Source: Hemileia vastatrix (taxonomy: Eukaryota > Basidiomycota > Pucciniomycetes > Pucciniales > Zaghouaniaceae). From it: a stretch of DNA of 64,000 nucleotides. Each line of letters starts with the position of its first letter. The stretch's first letter is position 1. Positions 53,860-62,740 of the stretch are shown one piece after another. The DNA lies in NCBI GenBank assembly GCA_030280995.1, contig JASXTE010000007.1:12835501-12899500 (forward strand). The letters run 5' to 3'. Made by a program: the position numbers and the translations under genes. Below the pieces are notes generated by a model. The model did not search any database. It saw only the letters and a list, made by a program, of their open reading frames with translations, and was not told the DNA's origin.

Positions 53860-54858
53860 TCAACTATTACCTTCCAAATATAACTTTAACAACTCTACTC
53901 CCTCATCTGTAGATGCGTTGTCTTCTAAATACTCCCCCTCTTCGAGTTGAGTACTACTATCCTGACTTCCCTTTGAAGTATCTTCATCATCTGACTCTTC
54001 CACTTCCTCCCCTTGCACACTCCTTGTCACTACATTAGCTTCAGTGTTCCCTAAATCCAGTTGCAGTTCAACGTTGCTACAAACATCCTTTACATTGTCA
54101 GCATTTAATTTTATGTCTTTTCGGACATTCCACTTTACTAGTTTATTGTCATCATGGACAATACTACCTACTAGTTTATGGTCTTGGCAGACATTCTTGC
54201 CTGATAGTTTATCGTCATTGCGGACGTTCTTGCCAAATTTTGTATAACAATAATCTATCCTGTTTACCCATCTCTTATCTTCTTCAAATTCTTCCACTTC
54301 TGAGTCTTCTTCACACAATGGTCTTCTCAACAGCGCATCTGGCATAGTGAAATATTTCCCTGGCTTATGGACTAAATAAAAAGAAAACAAATTAATCTGC
54401 GCTACCCACCTTGTCATGGGCGCATCTGGTAAACTCAGGCTACTAATCATTTGCACCAACAATAGCGCATCAACCTGCTGCTCGAAATGCTTCCCCCAAA
54501 GCATCCATTGTAGCTTTTTAAGAATCTTCGCTACTCCACATAACTCCAGCTTAGACTGGGAGTACCTAGACTCCACTTTGGTAAAAGTCTTGGACTCGTA
54601 AAGGACAGGTCTATCATTACCTTCTTTGTCCTCCTGCATCAAAACTACGCCCACCACGGACACACTAGAATCCACCGCTAGAGTAATTTTTCCAGCGCCT
54701 GGTCCATACTCCAATTTCTTCAAAAGAATATCTTTTCCTACAATCCTCTTTAATAACTCAAATGACTCTTCACATTCCTCCGTCCAATCCCATACAACAT
54801 CCTTTCTTGTTAAGTGCCGTAAAGGCAAAGACAACAAAGCAAAATCTCGAATAAACAT
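53860..54858 (-). pseudogene. RNase H and linker (element I)
   Basis: The 332-codon frame starts with the RT thumb (MFIRDFALLSLPLRHLTRKD), then RNase H (LAVDSSVSVVGVVLMQED, LELCGVAKILKKLQ, LLRRPLCEEDSEVEE), then an acidic linker with four translated mini-hairpins (54,105-54,230: KDIKL, DDNKL, QDHKL, DDKL), and an acidic end. One TGA separates it from integrase. Confidence 0.82.
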
Positions 54859-54939
54859 TCTTACATATGTACAAATGCCTAAAAACCCTCTAAATTCCTT
54901 AGTATTTCTTGGTCTTGGCCATGTAAGTACCTTATTCCT

Positions 54940-55935
54940 CTATTTTTCAGCAACAATTCTCCCTTCCTTGCATACCACATGTCCCACTATATCTAGTGCT
55001 GGAACACAACAGGCAAATTTAGACCCAGAAATCGTTAATCCTGCCTCCTCTATCCTAAATAGCACTCTTTCCAGGGTAATCACATATTTCCAAATAAACT
55101 TTCTAATATACAGATTTTCTTTTAACACTTCCCCTTCATAATCACTGGCTGGTCCTTTTATACCGCCATCATCAATGAAAATTCCCACATGTTCTGGAAT
55201 TTCATCCTGCAATATCCACATCATCTGTGCTTGATATACCGCCACAGAATTTGTTGCGCCTTGCGGTAACCTTGTCAACCTAAAGCGCCCCAGTGGTGTT
55301 TCAAACGTTGTCATGGGTCTGGACGATTCGTCCAACTCGCGCTCATCGTATCCTCCCATAATATCACCTAATCCGTAACATGCACGCCCTGCAAAAGATT
55401 CCACAAATTCTTCTGGCATTGGTGGCATCCCTGCATCCTTTACTGTAACCTTGCTCATCTCCCTAAGATCATGAACAACCCTTAATTTACCATTATGTTT
55501 GACCACACAAAACACTGGACTTGAATAACTAGACATAGACTGTTCATACAAGCCGGACTTTAACCTTCACCTAATTAATTCCGTATACTCTTCTCTTATA
55601 GCCGCCGGTATTGGAAAAGCCTTCTTTTTCCACGGCGCATGAGGTATAACTGGAACCATATAAGGTTTACCTTAAGAGTGTTTTAACAAACCTCTTTCCT
55701 CTTCTGAAAACACAATAGCCTTTTCCCTAAGAGCCATAACATGTAATAATAACTTCTTTTCTTCCTGCAATAACCAGCCCTCTGGTCCAAAATCTACCAT
55801 CTGAATCCTTTCCATCATAATCTTACTGGTGAATGCAAAATCAGGTGGAAACTTCATTAAAGGTGTATCATAAGGATTTCTAGATAGCTCCGGCCTCTGC
55901 AAAGGAGGATTCAAATCATGCATTGCTACATTCAC
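54940..55935 (-). pseudogene. reverse transcriptase (element I)
   Basis: Frame 54,940-55,551 has RT fingers and palm with intact FIDDGGIKGP. Frame 55,672-55,935 has the pre-RT sequence (LNPPLQRPELSRNPYDTPL). Same frame throughout, with stops at 55,672-55,674 (TAA), about 55,568 (TGA) and 54,940-54,942 (TAG). Catalytic residues are present but the product would be truncated. Confidence 0.85.
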
Positions 55936-56252
55936 TGGTTTAACCTTAACAGCTACTGGTTTATACTTAGATGCAAAACAGTCCTTACTGCTTCCTTCAT
56001 TAATTAAAATAAAACCCTTTCTAATATAACTACGGGTTACACCTAAATTCTGTTTTTGTCTTTTCTTTTTAATATAAGTATAACAATATCCAAAATTAAA
56101 GAAATTAAAAAGCTTAGGTATAATACATTCTACAGTAGTATTCCCAAGACACCTATGAAGTACCGCTTTACGTATCCCTCCTTGTTAGACTGACTGGTCA
56201 CTATCCGGGTTCCTCTCATCCTGGGAGATAGTAAAACCTAAAATGCCAGTCC
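55936..56252 (-). other. protease-RT linker of element I
   Basis: Poorly conserved linker in the -1 frame relative to protease, as in J and H. The slippery TTTTTTG of J is not kept here (CATTTTCATTAG instead). Part of the downstream hairpin (TCTC/GAGA, about 56,213-56,227) remains. Confidence 0.5.
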
Positions 56253-56993
56253 CTAATGAAAATGTTGGCGCCTTCCCGGCGGTCGCCCTATCTCCTCATC
56301 TGTGACTTCCTCATAAAACTCTCTTTCTTTCTCTAACCGCGCAGCTCCAGAGTACTTAGCTTCCCAGCCACCATCCTTGGGCGCTACTAAGACTGCTGTT
56401 ACTGGAACACCGTCATCACCCATTATCCTTATTCCTATAGTCTTATTTAAACAATAATCTATAGTCGCTGAATAATCCATTAAAAATGGTGTGCCTAAAA
56501 CTGGTTTAACTACACCCATTGGAACATAAAAATGTATATCTCTTGTTGCTCCCGCAACTCTAGTGCGTACATACTCTGCTACACCTATAACAGGTAACCT
56601 ACCTCCCCCAATTCCTGCGACAGTGCCTTTGTCTTCTTTTACAGGAAGACCTAATTCCACTACGTCATCCACTGATACCACGTTGATTTGTGAACCTGTA
56701 TCCACTAACGCTTTAATTTTCTTACCATTTACCGTAATAGTTAAATACCCTAAGGGTCCTGCGTAATGTGGCGCCCTAGGTAATCCAACAACTGGCTGAA
56801 ATGAGTGTTCCGCCATATCGAACTCAGCGCAATTAGCAATCCTTTGCTTTCTGCACTTTTCCACAATTCCATTTGCTACATCTGGCGCTACTGCAGTCAG
56901 CATCCCCAATGGAACAGAAACTGTAGTCTTCAAACATTCCGCAACTAAATCCTCGGAAGCTTTAGGAAAATCAGAATGAAACGGGCGCTGCAT
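56253..56993 (-). CDS. aspartic protease (element I)
   Basis: 246-codon frame with DTG active site at about residues 98-100 (IKALVDTGSQINVVS) and flap-like AGIGGGRLPVIG. It is in frame with gag, separated from it by a single TGA (56,997-56,999). It lacks the Cys-rich tail of J and H and ends IGRPPGRRQHFH. Confidence 0.85.
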   Translation of the reverse strand: MQRPFHSDFPKASEDLVAECLKTTVSVPLGMLTAVAPDVANGIVEKCRKQRIANCAEFDMAEHSFQPVVGLPRAPHYAGPLGYLTITVNGKKIKALVDTGSQINVVSVDDVVELGLPVKEDKGTVAGIGGGRLPVIGVAEYVRTRVAGATRDIHFYVPMGVVKPVLGTPFLMDYSATIDYCLNKTIGIRIMGDDGVPVTAVLVAPKDGGWEAKYSGAARLEKEREFYEEVTDEEIGRPPGRRQHFH

Positions 56994-56996
56994 TCT

Positions 56997-58825
56997 TCAT
57001 TTAGGCTGAGTTGCCTTGGCACCAGCTTTTGCTCTTCCAGGTGGGTTCTTTGGAGTATTATGCTTTGCTCCTGGCATTCCTTCAGCAGGTACCGCTCTTT
57101 GCTGTACTACCTCTGGATCCTCCAACATTGCCGTCTGTTCTACTTCCTGGTGATCCACCCCATAACCTCCAGAGTCCATACCATCCATTTCAACATCCTC
57201 GATAGGCGCAGGTGTATTTTCTCTAGTAGTATACCCTACTTCCTCCATATTCTCTGGATTCGCATACCTAGCGCCAGCCCTTCTTGGCCTATTAATTGTA
57301 GGTGGGGCCATTTTCTTATGCTTTGCCGCAAACATCTCCAATCGTGCTGCGGTAAGTGGCGCTGCAACCTCTCCTTCTTTTACTTTAAAATCTAACACTG
57401 CGCAAGTAACTGAAAAATTAACCGACTTTGCATCCTTGCTTTTCTCCTTATTTTCCAGCTCTTTGCCCTTGCTTGACCTGCTTTCCATAGACTTTTTATT
57501 AATATGATCAATGACCATGGCTCGCATACCTTGATCTTTGTCTTTAATCAACTTGGTACCATCTTCCAACATAAGCGTAGTCCCATCCTCGTAAACTACC
57601 TTTTCCTCTTTATCCTTTTGAAGCGCATTACACCTCATCCTTGTATGCCCCTCTTTATTACAGTAATAGCACACCATAGCCGAAAAACGCAAAGTTTGAG
57701 GAGAACTCTTGGGCCTAAACAATTCTTTCTCTTTTGCCGCTTCAACTATCCTCTTCTCCAACTCATCGATTCTTGCCATGACTGAATCTGGATCCTTAGA
57801 GAGAATTTTAACTTTAGGAGAGGAAATCTGAGAAGGCGATTGTACGCCTGGTGCATCTTCCTCTATATCCTCATTATCCAGAGCCACCCTTGCTGCATGT
57901 CGCTCAACTTGACGCAACTTCATTTCAGCTTCCACTTCCATTTCCACTTCTTCTAATCCGGGATACTTGTAATTTCCGTCCCTCTTTTTAACCAGCTTTC
58001 ATTCGTCATCCAAGCGCCTTTTTGCCCAGTCTTCAACTTCTGGAGCTAACGCTTCACAAACCAGGGTAACGACGCATTAACATCACTAAAATCTTTGTTA
58101 CTAACTAAATATTCTACACTACGCAATATAGGGGGTGGACTTGCTAGCAAGTCCTCAACCTGAACTCAGATGGAACTCATATGGAACTCAGACTGAACTC
58201 ATACTGAACCCATACTGAACTCTACTTGAACACCCACCTAAAACTGTTCTGCTGAGTGGTGTTCATCCCTGATTGTATGGTTCCTTTATCAATAGCTCAA
58301 TGTGTGTTCAATCTATGGTGAGTTTGGGTCCAAGGTTGCGGACTTGCTAGCAAGTCCGCCCCCCATATTGTGTGGTGCTACTATCCGATCAAAGTCTTCC
58401 CTAAAACTTTTAAATTCCTTGGGGTCCCGAACACCTCCTCTAGCCTTGACCCTATTTACCAAAATATCTAGGTCCTTCATCGTATACCTAGTTTCCTCGG
58501 TAACTTTTGGCCATCTCTTGAGCATTTGTTCTTTTAGAGCTGACCAATTTCGCTCCTCATGCCCTTTTAGATCCTCTAAATTGTCTTTGCATTCATCAGA
58601 TACAAAGAATAGTACTTGTCGTACCATATCATATTTGGTTGCTCCATGAACTTCCGCTGCTTGTTCAAACCTGTGTAAAAACTTTTTGGTATTAATTCCC
58701 AAAAAAAGCAAGCTTTCATCTTTACACCTAATAATCATGGTTACCATTTTTGGAAACGATGTCAAAGAATTGGGCGATTTAACCCTCTCCTGACATCCCC
58801 TAGATGTAGTCGCAGTAGGATCCAT
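56997..58825 (-). pseudogene. gag (element I), interrupted by insert K
   Basis: The N-terminal frame 58,365-58,825 (ATG at 58,823) has capsid-like sequence (VHGATKYDMVRQVLFFVSDE). K (58,130-58,364) interrupts it. After K the capsid resumes (SVEYLVSNKDF), with a frameshift and stop near 58,000-58,075. Then 56,997-57,947 holds an acidic coiled-coil region, a zinc knuckle CYYCNKEGHTRMRC (C93-C106 of that frame) and a basic end. Confidence 0.82.
58130..58364. mobile_element. insert K: 235-bp MITE-like element
   Basis: Ends are inverted repeats of about 25 bp: GGGGG(T/C) followed by the perfect 18-bp palindrome GGACTTGCTAGCAAGTCC (58,137-58,154 and 58,340-58,357). Flanks read CAATAT and ATATTG. 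Inside are short direct repeats (TGAACTCATACTGAAC-like, 58,160-58,235). No coding capacity. Gag homology resumes on both sides. The family is not recognised. Confidence 0.75.
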
Positions 58826-59071
58826 TCCTGAAATACTAAATCAAAGCAAAGATCACAAAGAAAAAACACACGCTTGGTAATTAAACCTGACTGTTTTCAC
58901 GATACAGCCCTACGCTATCCTCTGATAATGGCTATTGATCCACTTGTTGTAGACCCTAGAACTCTTCCGCTGAAGCGCCGGCTTGATTACGTCCTCTTGA
59001 CGAAACCCTAAAAAACAAAACAATCTAATCAAAAACACTAGTTACAAGTATGCCACTGTTGGGACACCAAT
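58826..59071 (-). other. leader and primer-binding site of element I
   Basis: Short leader with no gene. The putative primer site TGGTGTCCCAACAGTGG (minus, 59,053-59,069) is two bases from the LTR. It resembles the tRNA-Lys type of J around CCCAAC but with changes at its 5' end, so the tRNA is not assigned. Confidence 0.6.
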
Positions 59072-60407
59072 TGTAGACTGTTCTAAAGTACTAAGCAGTA
59101 GACACAATGCGAGATGTGTTGGTTCTCCTTTTTAATTTATAAAAAGAAGTGCCTGCCACTCTTATTTTTAAAGACAGTGTAATAATGTGTAACACTAATA
59201 TTTGACTAGAAAGTTTATAAGTTGAGATGAGTTAAAGATAAGTAAAAACAAGTATTACTATCTGGATATTTCTATTCTTAACAAGTGCTATTATCCACAG
59301 CTACTCCCTCTTGAAGCGCTCTCTTTGAATATGCCTTATTATAGTAATAAAATATCTCTCATAATAGTTAATCCCACTGAATCTATATATTCTCTCTATG
59401 TTGCGCTCTTTTACTATACTATATGAAATACACACACAGACGCACAAACTCTAAAAAACTCAGAAAATACCTTTTAATACTCTCTCAAACAATTAATCAC
59501 AAAAAGATCTAATATCTTATACTGGGTATTATGACTATAGCTACACGTATATCTCTATATTGATTTTTCTATGATCTGCTTTTTAAAATGACAACTAATG
59601 CGATTTTTCTTATTTTATTAAATAGATAGATCGACCAGTCCTCTCTTTTTTTGTCCCTACCTAATATTCCTCCTTTTATATTCTTCCAGCGCTCAAGACA
59701 CAGTTCCCTAATGGATCTCCAGCGCTGACTCTAGCGCCACATTAGTAAAACAATAACTAATTTATTAGTATGCTACTTACACTGCTTGAAACAACTACAG
59801 CGCCTAAATCAGACCCTATAATTACTAACACTAGTATTAACTTGTTTCACTGATTCTCCACATATGCGCTTTTAACTATACCTTGTTTTGTTTCAGCGCT
59901 AGTTCCAGGTTTGACTTATCCTAACGCTGCGTCTAGTTGCCTTAACTCTTGGGTAGTTTTACGATTGAGTCCCCACTCTCTTTGCTTTAATACTAGGTTC
60001 GTAGTTCTGACAGCTCGCTTAACTAGTTAGCCTTCTTCATTACTTGTCTCAGTAAGTTTCCTAACTGGCTGCGGTACAGCATACCATGCACTTGAGTTGT
60101 CCTTAATCCATGACTTTCTTCTTAATGCGTAACACATACTTTTTGGAAAGCCCAAATCCATATTGTTTAGCGCTTAATAGTCCTAAGTTAATAATACACA
60201 ATTCCCTATTATGTGGCACATCTTGCTGCAAAATCCGAGCGCACAGACCCTTAATCTTTTTCTGTGCTTCCATTTCCTTTGTTCCTTGAAACACACAAAT
60301 AAATATTATATTTTAACATTTCCTGCTGCACTAACTCCCCTTTGTTCTTCCTGGACTACGCGCGCTGATTGGTCTAAAATCACGCTTCCTGCGAGGCGCG
60401 TACCACA
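59072..60407 (-). repeat. 5' LTR of element I
   Basis: TGTAGACTG to GTACCACA, 1,336 bp, partner of 35,359-36,698. Flanked by GCGG (60,408-60,411). TATAAAA on the minus strand at 59,674-59,680 in AATATAAAAGGAGG. The AGCGCT palindromes are kept except the first. Confidence 0.93.
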
Positions 60408-61017
60408 GCGGTGTATCAAAAGTAGTAAGAGCCCTAAAGTCTGGATGCAACTCTCTCTCATCATATCCCCCCATAATATCTCCTAAACCATAACACACTC
60501 TCCCAGAAAAAGCTTCCACAAACTCCTCATCACTAGGTGGTATACCAGCATCCTTTATTGTAACCCTATTAAGTTCCCTGAGATCATGAACTACTCTAAG
60601 TTTTCCATTCGGTTTCTTGATACAGAATACCAGACTAGAATAACTTGATGATGATTGCTCATACAGTCCAGTGCAAATCCATTCTCTGACAACTTTGATA
60701 TAAGCTTCTTTTAATGCAGCCTGAATTGGGATTGGTTTTTTCTGCCAAAGTTCATGACATACCACAGGAATCTTGTAAGGCTCCCCATAGGAATGCTTCA
60801 ACACACCCCTCTCCTCTTCTACCAAAGCAATGGCCTTCTCTCCCTTGACCATCACATCTAACAACAACTTCTTCTCTTCTCCAGACAACCAACCATCAGG
60901 TCCAAAATTAAGAACACCTAATCTATCAAAAGTGATTCTTGATGTTTCAGAAAATTCAGGCGGATTCTTCATCAAGGGACATTCATAAGGATCTCTTGAT
61001 AGCCTTGGTATTCTCAA
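60408..61017 (-). pseudogene. RT N-terminal part (element H)
   Basis: Pre-RT and fingers (RIPRLSRDPYECPLMKNPP, YEQSSSSYSSLVFCIKKPNG) up to LTTFDTPL, where the LTR of I cuts in. The open frame then runs into LTR sequence to 60,331, which is an artefact. Upstream is a stop before MRIPRL. The continuation is at about 35,350. Confidence 0.87.
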
Positions 61018-61705
61018 AGGTGGATTTAATTCAGCGGGTAGTGGCTCATTAATTGGTCGGATTTTATTTGCTACCTTCTTCTATTTTTCTGCTTCTGATC
61101 TACATAAGCTTGAGGTAAAATATTAATTTTTGTATTGCCATTAAAAATTTCATCAAAGAAATTCCCTTCTTCGACAGAATCAGAATAAGAATAATCAGAA
61201 AAATATTTTATTTAATTTTTAAATTTAACCTTCTTCACTTTTCCCTTGTCTAATTTTTCAACAAATTTTTCAACACCTTTAATTCCCTTATCCATCATAA
61301 AATCACCTGTAAAATAAGTTGGCAGTTTATCCTCTTGCTGGAGGACCGGAATCAAATTATCACAAAAATTATTTTTTTGTGTTTTAATTATACTAAGATT
61401 TTTTATAGAATTTTGATGAAATAATTGCAGTTTACCCTCTTTCTGGAGGTCAGAAAATAAACCATTCCAATTTTTATTCAACATAATATTTCCCATCTTC
61501 CCTCTTGTTTCATTCTTGAACGTGATCAAAAATCTTGACAGAGAAGTGAGACAAACCAAAAATTTGAAAACATAATAACAATTCAATGTATTATTAAAAG
61601 AAAATAATTGAGAATCCACTTGAATTATCTCCAAGTGAGCTGACCTATTTCAATTCGGGATCTCTTCCTGGGGAGAGATTGCAAAATTAGGGTGATCAGC
61701 CCCAT
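61018..61705 (-). pseudogene. protease-RT linker (element H)
   Basis: The frame 61,212-61,634 parallels the J linker (EIIQVDSQLFSFNNTL, DLQKEGKLQ, LQQEDKL). It carries two AGTTTA hairpins (about 61,324 and 61,431) against six in J. A TGA at about 61,650 and a stop at 61,212 break it. Confidence 0.75.
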
Positions 61706-61718
61706 CTACCCCAAAAAA
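61660..61718 (-). promoter_or_regulatory. putative -1 frameshift site, pro to pol (element H)
   Basis: T TTT TTG at 61,712-61,718 in the protease frame, followed by GGG TAG (stop 61,706-61,708). Hairpin ATCTC-TCC / GGA-GAGAT at 61,660-61,679, 33 nt downstream as in J, with the loop changed (TGA to TGG on plus) but the stem kept. Confidence 0.68.
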
Positions 61719-62740
61719 TGAGGGTTCCCATAATCTATCTCCAAACATAATTCACCAGAAGCCGTCCATTTTATACACCCCTTCTTGGTGCATACACAAC
61801 ATTGACACATAGTGGTCACTCCAGGCATTGTTTCCCAACCTTCATCTCCTGGGGGTGCTAGACGCATATGAAGCCTTCTCATATTGTCCCCTGTAATCTC
61901 CAAACTAATTCCCATACCAGCTTGATAGCCAATCTTAGCTTCAAAATCCATCAAAAAAGGACCACCAAGAACCGTTTTAACAGCTCCTCTGGCCACATAG
62001 AAATGAACCTTTCCAACCAATCCACCAACACATAACTTAACATGCTCTGCTGTATCCATCGGCTCAGTAGCATGCCCTCCAATACCTCTAAGATTACCAC
62101 CAGTGCCAGATTTAGTTGGCAAGCCTATAATTGTTGCTTTCTCTAAAGAAATCAAATTAATTTGAGACCCAGAATCTACCAGGGCCTTAAACTCCCTACC
62201 ATTGAGAGTAACCATCAAATAACCTAAAGGTGCAGAAAAATGAGTTTCCACCTCCTCACCAAACTTCTCCACATTTTCACATATATATTCCACCTCTCCA
62301 GTGGACACTCTTCTCTTTGTCAGATGCTTCTTCTGCTTTTCTGAAAGGGCTGGACTAATTTTAAATAAATTGTCTAAGGATAAAGGAATTTGAAGTTGAT
62401 TCAATCTTCCTAAAACCGTTTCCATTGCATTCTCTTGTCCAGAAACAATGGGCCTCTCATATTTAACACTATATTTTTTTACCTTGGCCCTGGGCACCTC
62501 TTGGGGACCCACATTTCCATCTTCACTACTAATAACCCTAGCTCTATCACCAGCTACTTTCACTAATCCAGATCCATCACTGGTCCTCCTTACCCCATCC
62601 ATAGGAGTAGGACCACTAAAACTTTGTCTGGGGAGAGATGCCAAAGGTACATCCTCCTCAGAATCCGAATCTTTGTCCACAGGCATAGGCTCATCATTTA
62701 AATCCAACTTTCCAAAACTAGGAGGCCCCATATCAGCCAT
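61706..62740 (-). CDS. gag C-terminus joined to protease (element H)
   Basis: A single 344-codon frame covers the gag end (MADMGPPSFGKLDLND, DSEEDVPLASLPRQS) and protease (FKALVDSGSQINLIS, DSG active site) with the Cys-rich tail MCQCCVCTKK. It shows that gag and pro are continuous in this family: GPQEVPRAK here has CAA where J has TAA. A stop upstream of 62,740 separates it from the rest of gag. Confidence 0.85.
   Translation of the reverse strand: MADMGPPSFGKLDLNDEPMPVDKDSDSEEDVPLASLPRQSFSGPTPMDGVRRTSDGSGLVKVAGDRARVISSEDGNVGPQEVPRAKVKKYSVKYERPIVSGQENAMETVLGRLNQLQIPLSLDNLFKISPALSEKQKKHLTKRRVSTGEVEYICENVEKFGEEVETHFSAPLGYLMVTLNGREFKALVDSGSQINLISLEKATIIGLPTKSGTGGNLRGIGGHATEPMDTAEHVKLCVGGLVGKVHFYVARGAVKTVLGGPFLMDFEAKIGYQAGMGISLEITGDNMRRLHMRLAPPGDEGWETMPGVTTMCQCCVCTKKGCIKWTASGELCLEIDYGNPHFLG

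Larger units (their letters stand above)
35359..60407 (-). mobile_element. element I: Ty3/gypsy, split by element J
   Basis: LTRs 35,359-36,698 and 59,072-60,407 (about 1% apart by eye); target duplication GCGG. Once J (38,004-50,849) is removed it is ~12.2 kb: LTR, polypurine tract, two antisense accessory genes, noncoding stretch, integrase, RNase H, RT, protease, gag, primer site, LTR. Pol keeps one frame but has about six nonsense codons, and gag contains the MITE-like insert K. Confidence 0.93.

Noticed and set aside
36394..60294. Identical 63-codon minus frames in both LTRs of I, and a 202-codon plus frame at 36,502-37,110
   Set aside because: The first are the same LTR sequence twice. 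The second runs from the LTR through the real exon 1 of gene I-A in another frame.
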